From the NCBI GenBank assembly GCA_943356485.1, contig CALRFD010000009.1, positions 1-49,854 of the forward strand: a stretch of 49,854 nt of DNA. Reading direction: 5' to 3'. Below are positions 1-7,691 of the stretch, in pieces. Both the position numbers and the translations under genes were made by a program. The number at the start of each line of letters is the position of its first letter. Positions within the stretch are counted from its first letter, which is position 1. The stretch comes from Patescibacteria group bacterium (GTDB lineage: Bacteria; Patescibacteriota; Microgenomatia; Daviesbacterales; UBA10151). The notes below the pieces were generated by a model. It was given only the letters and a program-made list of their open reading frames with translations, did no database searches and was not told the origin of the DNA.

Positions 1-198
1 GTTTTCCAGTTCTGCGTATTTAAGTTCGCGTTGATAAGTTTCTTTAGCCCAGGCTTCGCCAATTTGTTCTGGTGTCTTAAGTTCTCTTGCCATTGCAGTC
101 CGTTCCGCAATTAATTGGGTTAACCTTGGGTCTGGTGATGCTTCTACCTCTTCTGCGATATTTGATCCCTCCGGCATGATTCTTTCAGAATAACTCAT
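1..198 (-). CDS. Hypothetical protein, N-terminal part only (runs off the window)
   Basis: An open frame begins at ATG 198-196 on the minus strand and stays open to the window edge, giving 66 residues. The visible part is acidic and rich in Glu, Ala and Lys (MSYSERIMPEGSNIAEEVEA at the start), looks helical, and has no signal peptide or membrane segment. It is divergent from the ligase gene, with about 67 bp between the two start codons that must hold both promoters. I do not recognise a family and suggest no function. Confidence 0.6.
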   Translation of the reverse strand, partial: MSYSERIMPEGSNIAEEVEASPDPRLTQLIAERTAMARELKTPEQIGEAWAKETYQRELKYAELEN

Positions 199-229
199 AA
201 GGCGCGTATTTTACAAGGAAATCTTAAGA

Positions 230-258
230 TTTACAACTTTAGGTGAATCTATTACAAT
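230..258 (+). promoter_or_regulatory. Promoter of the ligase operon, leaderless type
   Basis: A -35-like TTTACA (230-235) and a -10 TACAAT (253-258) are separated by 17 nt. The ATG follows 7 nt after the -10, so the transcript should start at or next to the initiation codon. There is no Shine-Dalgarno sequence, which fits a leaderless message. Confidence 0.6.
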
Positions 259-265
259 CCTACTA

Positions 266-1999
266 ATGTTATTTAGCCGCCTTGCACAGTATTTTGAAAA
301 ACTGGAACAGACTTCCTCCCGTCTGATATTAATTGATATTCTCTCGGATCTTTTTAAACAAGTAGAGAGTAAAGATATTGCCATGGTGTGTTATTTAATC
401 CAGGGACGTGTAGCCCCTTTTTATGAGGCAATTGAGATTGGCATGGCAGAAAAAACAGTGGCTGCCAGTATTGCCAGGGCATATGGAGTGGATCGGGAAG
501 AAGTCTTAAAAGAATACGGGAAGGCGGGGGATTTGGGGATCGTGGCTCAAGGATTAAGGGGAAAGGGGAAAGGGGAAAGGGGAAAATTAACAGTAGAAGG
601 TGTTTTTGAAACCCTAAGAGAGATTGCAAATACAAAGGGTGAGGGGACAGTTGAAAAAAGGCAGCAAATGTTATCCAGCCTTTTAGAGCAAATGGATCCT
701 ATTTCGGCCAAACATTTAGTTAGGATTCCGATTGGCGCATCGCGTCTTGGAATAGGGGATCCGACAGTTTTAGATGCATTTGCCCAGTCTAGGCTAGGAG
801 ATAGAAAATTAAGAAAAGAGCTAGAAGGTGGATACAATAAAACATCTGATTTAGGTTTAATTGGTGAAGTTTTATGGCAAAAAGGTTTGGAGGGGGTTAA
901 AAAATTAGATGTTACTGTTGGCAGACCAATCCGCTCCCAACTGGCTGAAAGATTGCCTGACCCGAAAACTATTCTGGAAAAGTTTGAAGGTAGCGCCCAT
1001 GTTCAATATAAATACGATGGATTTCGGGTTCAGATTCATAAACAGGGTGATAAAGTCAGGCTTTTTTCCAGAAACCTGGAAGAAACAACTTTGATGTTCC
1101 CGGATATTATTAAAGGGGTTTTGGATCAGGTATCGGCAGATTCTGTAATTTTAGATTCAGAAGCCCTGGCATATAATCCTGAGTCAGAGGAATTTTTGCC
1201 TTTTCAGGAAACTACCAAACGCCGCCGCAAACATGGCATAGCAGAGATGGCAAAATCTTTGCCGCTTAAGGCTTTTGTCTTTGACATTATGTACTTGAAC
1301 GGTAAATCACTGATGGATGAAACATTAGAGTCAAGAGTCAAGAGTCTAGAGTCAAGTGTTAAAGGAGACGAGGTGTTAATTCCACAACCAGGAGAGATTA
1401 CAGATCAGGCAGACAGGATGCAGGAGCTTTTTGATGATGCGCTAACTAAAGGTCTGGAAGGACTTATTGTAAAACGCCCGGACAGTAAATATGAAGCAGG
1501 GGGTAGGAATTTTAACTGGGTAAAATTAAAAAAACACTCCAGCGGAGAGCTGCAGGATACTATTGATTGCGTGATTTTGGGATATATCTTTGGCAAGGGG
1601 AAAAGATCCAGCTTTGGTGCAGGAGCGTTGTTGGTTGGAGTTTATGATAAAGACAAAGACGAATTCGTGACAGTTTCCAAAATTGGCACAGGGCTTACAG
1701 ATGAGGAGTGGAGAGAGGTTCATAAAAGGGCAGATAAGATAAAAATTTCGCATAAACCAGCCAGAGTTAATTCAATAATGGAACCTTCTGTTTGGATTGA
1801 ACCGGAAATTGTTATAGAAGTGTTGGCAGATGAAATAACCAAATCACCAACGCATACAGCTGGTAAAAATGGAGATGAACCTGGTTATGCGCTAAGATTT
1901 CCTAGACTAGTCAGGTTCAGAGAAGCAGACAAAAAGGCTGAGGATTCTACTACAGTGAAGGAGTTGAAGGAAATGTACGAGTTGCAGTTTAAGAAATAG
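266..1999 (+). CDS. lig: ATP-dependent DNA ligase, archaeal type
   Basis: Seals nicks in DNA using ATP. All nucleotidyltransferase motifs are visible: motif I KYDG with the adenylated lysine near K249, SRN near 268-270, motif III FVFDIMYLNG (about 337-346), motif IV EGLIVKR (about 398-404) and motif V WVKLK (about 418-422). The N-terminal DNA-binding domain and C-terminal OB domain are present, and 577 aa is normal for the archaeal/eukaryal LIG1-like family. Bacteria normally replicate with NAD-dependent LigA, so this is probably a repair or transferred enzyme. Residues about 97-107 are a Gly/Lys insert encoded by a run of GGGGAAA repeats. The start was chosen from a leaderless promoter 7 nt upstream. 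It heads an operon with a four-helix protein and an EndoQ-like nuclease. Confidence 0.93.
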   Translation: MLFSRLAQYFEKLEQTSSRLILIDILSDLFKQVESKDIAMVCYLIQGRVAPFYEAIEIGMAEKTVAASIARAYGVDREEVLKEYGKAGDLGIVAQGLRGKGKGERGKLTVEGVFETLREIANTKGEGTVEKRQQMLSSLLEQMDPISAKHLVRIPIGASRLGIGDPTVLDAFAQSRLGDRKLRKELEGGYNKTSDLGLIGEVLWQKGLEGVKKLDVTVGRPIRSQLAERLPDPKTILEKFEGSAHVQYKYDGFRVQIHKQGDKVRLFSRNLEETTLMFPDIIKGVLDQVSADSVILDSEALAYNPESEEFLPFQETTKRRRKHGIAEMAKSLPLKAFVFDIMYLNGKSLMDETLESRVKSLESSVKGDEVLIPQPGEITDQADRMQELFDDALTKGLEGLIVKRPDSKYEAGGRNFNWVKLKKHSSGELQDTIDCVILGYIFGKGKRSSFGAGALLVGVYDKDKDEFVTVSKIGTGLTDEEWREVHKRADKIKISHKPARVNSIMEPSVWIEPEIVIEVLADEITKSPTHTAGKNGDEPGYALRFPRLVRFREADKKAEDSTTVKELKEMYELQFKK

Positions 2000-2040
2000 T
2001 TATAATAATTATAACGGTTATAATGATTATAAAATTTATA
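2000..2040 (+). repeat. 9-nt-period TATAAT array, copy 1
   Basis: Successive 9-mers such as TATAATAAT, TATAACGGT, TATAATGAT and TATAAAATT run from just after the ligase stop directly into the ATG of the next gene at 2040. The same kind of array recurs at about 2367-2404, 8487-8526, 24128-24168 and 43739-43772. Each unit resembles a -10 box, so the array may act as a promoter for the downstream gene. Confidence 0.75.
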
Positions 2041-2579
2041 TGAATCAAACGGGCGGCTACCGCGAACTTCCCTTCTTTAAACAGTCAGAGATTATTTATG
2101 ATTTTACTGTTGAATTTGTAAAAAGATATATTGATTATAAATCTCGCACAAAAGACCAGATGGAGCAAGCTGCAAGGAGCGGGAAGCAGAATATTGCAGA
2201 AGGGTATTTGCAAAAAAGCCTGGAGGGAAGAATTAAACTTTTAGGGGTAGCAAGAGGTAGTTTAGAAGAATTACTAAATGATTATTTAGATTTTTTAAGA
2301 CAACGAAATTTAAAACTTTGGGAAAAAGATTCTCCAGAAGCCAAAAAAGTCAGGAGCTTTGTTTATAACAATTATAATAGTTATAATGATTATAAAAGTT
2401 ATATTGAAAACCCTGAAGATGCAGCTAATACAATGATTTGTCTTATAAATCAGACTAACCGCTTAATTGATCAAAAGCTAAGGTGGTTAGAAGAAAAGTT
2501 TGTTAATGAAGGCGGTTTTAGAGAAAACCTGTTTAAGAAAAGGCTAGAAAAGAAGAAAGAGGGGTATGGTAAAATTTGA
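2040..2579 (+). CDS. Four-helix-bundle protein (S23/IVP superfamily, with C-terminal suffix region)
   Basis: A 179-residue, largely helical protein with the signature of the four-helix-bundle family related to proteins of 23S rRNA intervening sequences: an N-terminal F-K-Q-S segment, a central SGKQNIAEGYL-like motif (about 47-57) and a charged C-terminal helix. The molecular role of the family is unknown; structures of relatives form pentameric bundles. Residues about 110-123 (YNNYNSYNDYKSYI) are encoded by an in-frame copy of the 9-nt TATAAT array. It lies between the ligase and the EndoQ-like gene, its TGA lying 2 nt before the next ATG, so co-transcription is likely. Two other members of the superfamily are in this window (16266 and 40226). 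Confidence 0.8.
   Translation: MNQTGGYRELPFFKQSEIIYDFTVEFVKRYIDYKSRTKDQMEQAARSGKQNIAEGYLQKSLEGRIKLLGVARGSLEELLNDYLDFLRQRNLKLWEKDSPEAKKVRSFVYNNYNSYNDYKSYIENPEDAANTMICLINQTNRLIDQKLRWLEEKFVNEGGFRENLFKKRLEKKKEGYGKI
2367..2404 (+). repeat. 9-nt-period TATAAT array, copy 2, inside a coding sequence
   Basis: Four to five units (TATAACAAT, TATAATAGT, TATAATGAT, TATAAAAGT, then TATATT) lie in frame inside the four-helix gene and encode Tyr-Asn/Lys-X triplets. The unit order closely matches copy 1 about 360 bp upstream, so the two are probably related by recent copying. Confidence 0.75.
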
Positions 2580-2581
2580 GC

Positions 2582-3889
2582 ATGGGATATATTGCAGATT
2601 TGCATACCCACTCCAGATTCTCCCGGGCATGTTCACCACAACTTAATATTCCAAATTTGGTTGAATGGGCAAAGCTTAAGGGATTGGATGTACTTGGAAC
2701 TTCTGATTTTTTACACCCGCTCTGGTTTGCAGAGTTAAAAAGAGATTTAAAAGAGGACGGATCGGGGTTTTTAAGTCAGAAAGGGGAAAGCGGAAAGGGT
2801 AAAGGGGTAAGGTTTGTTTTAACAGTTGAAATAGCCTCAATTTATACACATAAAGGAGAGGGTAGAAGAGTGCACAACCTAGTATTTATGCCCGATTTTG
2901 TCTCAGCTGAAAGATTTCAAAGAGAACTTTTATCAAGGAGAGCAAATTTAGGTTCTGATGGCAGGCCGATTGTGGGTATTTCTTCAAGGGATCTTCTGGA
3001 AATATGTTTAGAGATTGATGAAAAAACGCTGTTTATTCCAGCTCATGCTTGGACACCCTGGTTTGGGGTTTTTGGCTCAGAATCAGGATATGATAGCTTA
3101 AAAGACTGTTTTGAAGATTTAACAGATTATGTTTATGGGATAGAGACCGGTTTATCATCAGACCCGGCCATGAATTGGCGGGTAGGGGAACTGGATAATA
3201 AATCAATTTTATCTTTCTCTGATGCTCATTCGCTGCCAAATTTAGGTAGAGAATCAACAGTAATTGATGTTGATATAAATGCAGGATACGATGGCTTATT
3301 TCATGCAATCAAAAATCAAAAGATAAAAGGCACAATAGAGTTTTACCCTGAAGAGGGGAAGTATCATTATACCGGACACAGAAATTGCAATATTAAGTAT
3401 TCTCCTGAAGACACCAGGAGAAAAAGCACAATTTGTCCTGTTTGTAATAAAGGTCTTACTGTTGGCGTGATGGAGAGGGTAGAAGCTCTCGCTACGCGAG
3501 AAAATGTACAATTGAGAATTGAAAATATACAAGGAATAATCAAAAGTCAAAAATACCCCAATAGAGCAGGCTATAGAATGTTAGTGCCATTAATGCAAGT
3601 TATTGCAGAGGCATTTGATACTGTTCCAACAAGCCAGAAAGTATTATCTGAATACAGAAAGTTAACCGGCATTTTAGGTAATGAGATTAATATTTTAACT
3701 AAGGTTGAGATTTCAGAAATAGAAAAAATATCAGGATTAAAAATTGCAGAAGGGGTAACGAAGGATAGAACCGGGGATTTAGTGATAGATCCAGGTTACG
3801 ATGGGGTGTATGGAGTGGTTAAGATTTGGAAAGAAGGGGAAGGAGAGGAAAAGAAAGATAAAGTGCCGCAGTTAGGATTGTTTGAATAG
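2582..3889 (+). CDS. PHP-domain nuclease of the endonuclease Q (EndoQ) type
   Basis: EndoQ enzymes cut DNA 5' of deaminated bases (uracil, hypoxanthine) and abasic sites. The N-terminus carries the PHP metal motif D-L-H-T-H (about 5-10), followed by TSDFLHP (about 40-46), a conserved HAWTPWFGVFGS segment and FSDAHS. A Cys cluster (HRNC, then CPVC) gives the small zinc-binding region typical of EndoQ. At 435 aa the length fits the family. I chose ATG 2582 over the in-frame TTG at 2576 because the PHP motif begins right after it. A GGGGAAAG-type repeat inserts Gly/Lys residues near 65-72. It is co-directional with the archaeal-type ligase, suggesting a cut-and-seal repair pair. Confidence 0.85.
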   Translation: MGYIADLHTHSRFSRACSPQLNIPNLVEWAKLKGLDVLGTSDFLHPLWFAELKRDLKEDGSGFLSQKGESGKGKGVRFVLTVEIASIYTHKGEGRRVHNLVFMPDFVSAERFQRELLSRRANLGSDGRPIVGISSRDLLEICLEIDEKTLFIPAHAWTPWFGVFGSESGYDSLKDCFEDLTDYVYGIETGLSSDPAMNWRVGELDNKSILSFSDAHSLPNLGRESTVIDVDINAGYDGLFHAIKNQKIKGTIEFYPEEGKYHYTGHRNCNIKYSPEDTRRKSTICPVCNKGLTVGVMERVEALATRENVQLRIENIQGIIKSQKYPNRAGYRMLVPLMQVIAEAFDTVPTSQKVLSEYRKLTGILGNEINILTKVEISEIEKISGLKIAEGVTKDRTGDLVIDPGYDGVYGVVKIWKEGEGEEKKDKVPQLGLFE

Positions 3890-4060
3890 TAACAAGGAGA
3901 CTAGTCTCACTACAAAAAATCACTCGCACGGCAGAGGCTTGCTCGTTTGTGAGTATTTTGTGATCAATAAATATAAATTCTTAGCTCTAACTACACAAAA
4001 TTCTCAACATTTTTTGTTAGTTTGTGACTTCGTCTCTTCTAAAGTGTTAGAATACTAAAA
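3890..4060 (+). promoter_or_regulatory. Intergenic region with palindromes and a promoter for the next operon
   Basis: It begins with a perfect 12-nt palindrome (GAGACTAGTCTC, 3897-3908), followed by loosely inverted A/T-rich segments around 3909-3965. A -10 TAGAAT at 4048-4053 lies 7 nt before the ATG at 4061, again a leaderless arrangement; the -35 is not clear. The palindrome may serve as a terminator or operator. Confidence 0.45.
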
Positions 4061-4840
4061 ATGGATGATAACTTTTTAAAAGTAGCAAAACAGGCAGCCT
4101 TAGAGGCTGGGGCAATAATATCTAAGTATATAGGAGGTAAGCATACATTTAAAATTAAAAATCAAGATAACAGTGATTTTGCGACACAGGCGGATTTAGA
4201 GGCCGAAAAAAAAATTGTTAGAATATTAAATAAGAACTTTCCGTCCCACAACATAATTGCAGAGGAAAGAGGAACTATGAATAAAGGTTCAGAGTATACA
4301 TGGGTAATTGATCCCTTAGACGGTACTTTTTCTTTTTCAGTTGGAATGCCATTCTTCTCAGTTTCGATAGGGCTATTAAAAAATAAAGAACCGTTTTTAG
4401 GAGTTATTTATCATATTTCTGCGAAAGATCTATACTGGGCTCAGGAGGGTAAAGGTGCCTATTTAAATCAACAAAAAATACAGGTAAGCAAAAGAAATTC
4501 TTTAGAGATGTCCGCTTTTTGTTTAGATCCTGGGCATATAAACCGAAGAAAGAGAAAATATGATCGTTATATAGAACCCTTATTTAATAAAGTGGCTGCA
4601 CCATATGAAATCGGCTCAGCTGCAGCTTCTTTAGCCTATTTGGGTAAAGGCATATTTGATGGAGTGATAAATGATGCCTGGATATGGGATTTTTCTGCAG
4701 GAGTAGTTATTGTGCGTGAAGCTGGCGGAAGAGTGACAGATTTTGAAGGTAATGAACCGGACTGGAGCAAAGAAAGATTGGAAATTGTGGCTTCGAATGG
4801 ATTAATCCATGACCAAATTCTGGAGGCGCTAAAGAAATGA
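4061..4840 (+). CDS. Inositol monophosphatase family protein
   Basis: A Mg-dependent sugar or inositol phosphatase (members act on inositol-1-P, fructose-1,6-bisphosphate or PAP). The metal site is visible: E69 in AEERG, the DPLDGT motif (84-89) and the second-site Asp in WIWDFSAG (D210). The residue pair after DGT is FSF rather than the common xNF, so I cannot assign a substrate. At 259 aa the length is normal. It overlaps pth by 4 nt (ATGA), showing translational coupling. A leaderless promoter precedes it. Confidence 0.88.
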   Translation: MDDNFLKVAKQAALEAGAIISKYIGGKHTFKIKNQDNSDFATQADLEAEKKIVRILNKNFPSHNIIAEERGTMNKGSEYTWVIDPLDGTFSFSVGMPFFSVSIGLLKNKEPFLGVIYHISAKDLYWAQEGKGAYLNQQKIQVSKRNSLEMSAFCLDPGHINRRKRKYDRYIEPLFNKVAAPYEIGSAAASLAYLGKGIFDGVINDAWIWDFSAGVVIVREAGGRVTDFEGNEPDWSKERLEIVASNGLIHDQILEALKK

Positions 4841-5460
4841 AGTTAGTTGTGGGTTTGGGAAATCCGGAAGAGAGATATGCTAATACCAGACATAATTTAG
4901 GGTTTATGGCGTTAGATGCACTAGCGAAAAGGGTAAAGGGGCAAGCCGCCAAAGGCGAGCCTAGCCCAGGGTTGGGGGTAAGCTGGAAATATGAAGAAAA
5001 ATTTAAATCTGAAATTTTTAACTTTACCCTTGACGCCTACCCCTTTACCCTTGTAAAACCTCAAACCTACATGAATAACTCTGGAATAGCAGTCAGTTTA
5101 ATTGCTAACTTCTACAAGGTAGCACCTGAAGATATTATCATTGTTTACGATGAGTTGGATTTGCCTTTGGGTAAGATTAAAGTCAGAATGGGTGGGGCAG
5201 CAGCAGGGCATCATGGAGTGGAGTCGGTGATGGCAGGTTTAGGAACAGATCAGTTTATTAGAGTGAGACTTGGGATTGGTAATTTAAAAACTCAAGGCGG
5301 AGAACACAAAGCTCAAGCGTTCTCTGCGGAAAAATTTGTGATAGAGCCATTTTTACATTCTGAAAAAGCGCAGGTAAAACATATGATGAAACAAGCAACT
5401 AAAGCAATAGATGAGATTTTGGAAAAAGGGCTGGAGTATGCCCAGAATCAGTTTAACTGA
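4837..5460 (+). CDS. pth: Peptidyl-tRNA hydrolase
   Basis: Releases tRNA from prematurely dropped peptidyl-tRNA. The N-terminal VVGLGNPEERYANTRHN segment carries the catalytic Asn and His; VKPQTYMNNSG and VYDELDLPLG follow, the latter with the active-site Asp. The usual GHNG motif near residue 128 reads GHHG, replacing the Asn equivalent to E. coli N114 by His. An insertion of about 20 residues after the first helix (KRVKGQAAKGEPSPG region) is encoded by GGGTAAAGGGG-type and other repeat DNA, and a reverse-oriented copy encodes part of the following strand. Coupled by ATGA overlap to the upstream phosphatase. Confidence 0.95.
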   Translation: MKLVVGLGNPEERYANTRHNLGFMALDALAKRVKGQAAKGEPSPGLGVSWKYEEKFKSEIFNFTLDAYPFTLVKPQTYMNNSGIAVSLIANFYKVAPEDIIIVYDELDLPLGKIKVRMGGAAAGHHGVESVMAGLGTDQFIRVRLGIGNLKTQGGEHKAQAFSAEKFVIEPFLHSEKAQVKHMMKQATKAIDEILEKGLEYAQNQFN

Positions 5461-5478
5461 CACATATTGTCATGAGGT

Positions 5479-6117
5479 TTATTTAGTTCTTCCTAAACCA
5501 TCCACTGCGTATACCGCTAAAGGGGTAATATTAACTCTATCTTTTGTTGTTACTGAATAAGCCTTACGTTTACCGAAATAAATCCTAAAACCATCTTGAT
5601 AAAATCTCTTCGCTTGATCAAAAAGCATCTCCATTCTAGTTCTAAGAATCGTAGACTTTTTGACATCTTCCGGCATATCAGGAGAATCGAGAACTTGATC
5701 TAAAGTAACTTCTTCCGCACCTGAGCCTATTTCAGAAAAGCCATTAATCTTCTCATCTCTATTATTTAGAATAAACGCTACTCCAACTTCATTGTTCTGA
5801 AGAGGTTGTCCTGTTCCATCATTTGATGCAATATATACATTTGCTGCTGCGCTTGCCATCTGATCCACTAATACAACCCTGGCGGTATTTTTACCCCAAT
5901 GCCAATCTCTTAAATTATTAGCAGTACCAATAATTGGTTTAATTGCAGCAGAAACTAGCTGAACATGAGTTTCTGGAATACCAGCAAATCTATCCAGAAT
6001 TTCACTTCTAAAGTTAGCTTCTCTATCTGAGATGGGTTCTGTAGCGCATGTTATGGTAACCATTAAAGTTGCAACCTCTAATCCTAATCCCATTAATTTT
6101 GCAGTTCTTGCTTCCAT
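5479..6117 (-). CDS. Hypothetical protein, 212 aa
   Basis: Not recognised. The first about 25 residues are mildly hydrophobic (MEARTAKLMGLGLEVATLMV) with a Cys near 24, which is not a convincing lipobox. The rest is a mixed alpha/beta protein with no obvious catalytic signature. It ends 18 bp from the convergent pth gene and has its own promoter. A real gene is supported by codon use, length and promoter. Confidence 0.65.
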   Translation of the reverse strand: MEARTAKLMGLGLEVATLMVTITCATEPISDREANFRSEILDRFAGIPETHVQLVSAAIKPIIGTANNLRDWHWGKNTARVVLVDQMASAAANVYIASNDGTGQPLQNNEVGVAFILNNRDEKINGFSEIGSGAEEVTLDQVLDSPDMPEDVKKSTILRTRMEMLFDQAKRFYQDGFRIYFGKRKAYSVTTKDRVNITPLAVYAVDGLGRTK

Positions 6118-6129
6118 ATAATATCCTAG

Positions 6130-6158
6130 AGTATATCAGTTATTTTGATCAAAGTCAA
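6130..6158 (-). promoter_or_regulatory. Promoter of the 212-aa hypothetical gene
   Basis: On the minus strand TTGACT (6158-6153), a 17-nt spacer containing the palindrome TTGATCAA, then TATACT (6135-6130). The ATG lies 12 nt beyond the -10. Confidence 0.65.
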
Positions 6159-6186
6159 AGAACTTCCCATTACCTCAGTCTCGTCC

Positions 6187-6215
6187 TTGACAGAAGCTAG
6201 CTTTCCATCTAAACT
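6187..6215 (+). promoter_or_regulatory. Promoter of the DsbA-like gene
   Basis: Consensus TTGACA (6187-6192), 17-nt spacer, TAAACT (6210-6215). The ATG at 6225 lies 9 nt after the -10, leaving at most a few nucleotides of leader. Confidence 0.7.
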
Positions 6216-6224
6216 AAATTATTC

Positions 6225-7016
6225 ATGGATCGTCCAAGTTCTTTTCTCACCACTCCTGTTGCTATTCTTTTAAGCTCGTTTGTGATCTCTATTGCTATTT
6301 TAATGCATGGAGGAGTAATTAAAATAGGAGGGATGGTAACTTCCGGGACTCAAGCACCTGTTCAACAGCCCGCGCAACCCTCTCAACCGCAAGCCCCGAA
6401 GGTAACTTTAGATACGATCAAATCCCTTTTTAACGATAAAAATTTAGTTTATGGAGATAAAAATAGTAAAAATTTATTGGTGGAAGTGGCAGATCCCTCG
6501 TGTCCTTATTGTCATATTGCCGGTGGTCACAATCCTGAACTTAATAAACAAGTAGGTACGCAGTTTACCTTAGTAGCTGATGGTGGAACCTATATTGCTC
6601 CGGTTCCGGAGATGAAAAAATTAGTAGACAGTGGAAAGGCTGCCTATGTATATATATATTCTCCCGGTCATGGTAACGGTGAGATGGGAGCTAAAGCCTT
6701 TTATTGTGCAAAAGAGAAGGGTAAGTTTTGGGAAGTTCATGATAAGTTGATGTCTTCGGATGGTTATACTCTGCTTAATAACACAGTTAAAAATGATAAG
6801 ACAAAGTCAGGAGAACTCGCAGACTTCCTCTCCGGCGTATTTAATTCCGCTGATATGAAAAGTTGTCTGGACAGTGGTAAATATGACGCTAAGCTACAAG
6901 AAGATACGGCTACTGCTGCTAAGTTAGGGGTGAGCGGAACCCCGGGATTCTTTATTAACACTACTAATTTTGCCGGGGCTTATTCCTGGAAAGATATGCA
7001 AGCCTCGGTACAATAG
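6225..7016 (+). CDS. DsbA-family thioredoxin-fold protein, membrane-anchored
   Basis: An exported thiol oxidoreductase. It has an N-terminal membrane segment (about 12-36), a Pro/Gln-rich linker (about 43-60), a thioredoxin core with the active-site motif C93-P-Y-C96, and the cis-Pro loop GTPGFF (P240). The helical insertion typical of DsbA lies between. It probably forms or isomerises disulfides in secreted proteins and would be reoxidised by the VKOR encoded at 10857-11297. It is followed, 27 nt later, by a DUF3105 gene on the same strand. Confidence 0.88.
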   Translation: MDRPSSFLTTPVAILLSSFVISIAILMHGGVIKIGGMVTSGTQAPVQQPAQPSQPQAPKVTLDTIKSLFNDKNLVYGDKNSKNLLVEVADPSCPYCHIAGGHNPELNKQVGTQFTLVADGGTYIAPVPEMKKLVDSGKAAYVYIYSPGHGNGEMGAKAFYCAKEKGKFWEVHDKLMSSDGYTLLNNTVKNDKTKSGELADFLSGVFNSADMKSCLDSGKYDAKLQEDTATAAKLGVSGTPGFFINTTNFAGAYSWKDMQASVQ

Positions 7017-7043
7017 CTAAGCTCCTGTTATAATGTTTCCTGG

Positions 7044-7691
7044 ATGAATAAAAAATTAGTAGCAGCCTTTTTAATAGTTTTAGTTTTAATCGCATTGTTG
7101 GTCTGGCTTTTTATTGAATCCACAAAGCCCTTGCCCGGAGAAAAGATGATGCAAGAGGGCAGAGCGCATTTAACGGAAGCCAGCAAAGTTGATTATAATT
7201 TTAATCCGCCAACTTCAGGTGATCATTATCCGTCCTGGATCACTAAGGGCTTTTTTGATGAACCAAGAGCTGATGGAAGTCTAGTCCACTCACTGGAGCA
7301 TGGATATATTATTATCTGGTATGACTGTGAGAGAAAGGGTTTAGGGTTTAGGGTAAAGGGTATAGTCAAGACAGCCTATGCGCAAACAGATGATAAGGGA
7401 AGAATGCAGATGACTCAAGGGTCTGAAGGTAGCCCTTCTGCTAAGCTATCTGATTTGCCAAAAAGCTTTTCTGATGGGAGTTGCGACAATTTTAAGAATA
7501 GATTAAAGAGCCTTTCTCAAAAATTTGGCCTGCATAAATTAATTTTTATTCCAAGGCTCGGGATGGATTACCCACTGGTTTTAACTGCCTGGGGGAGAAT
7601 GGAAAAACTAAATTCAGTAGATGAAAGTAAAATTAAGGCATTTATTGATGCTTTCCGCGACCAGGGGCCTGAAAGTACTGTCGAGCCATAA
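7044..7691 (+). CDS. DUF3105 family membrane-anchored protein
   Basis: One N-terminal membrane helix (about 5-26) is followed by the DUF3105 signature: NPPTSGDHYPSW (about 54-65) and LVHSLEHGYIIIWY (about 80-93), then a CDNF Cys and an IFIPRLGM-type strand. The conserved His residues suggest a metal site, but the family has no assigned function. A GGGTTTAGGGT-type repeat encodes an insert near 97-107. Its 3' end overlaps the convergent PKD gene by 50 nt. Confidence 0.8.
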   Translation: MNKKLVAAFLIVLVLIALLVWLFIESTKPLPGEKMMQEGRAHLTEASKVDYNFNPPTSGDHYPSWITKGFFDEPRADGSLVHSLEHGYIIIWYDCERKGLGFRVKGIVKTAYAQTDDKGRMQMTQGSEGSPSAKLSDLPKSFSDGSCDNFKNRLKSLSQKFGLHKLIFIPRLGMDYPLVLTAWGRMEKLNSVDESKIKAFIDAFRDQGPESTVEP

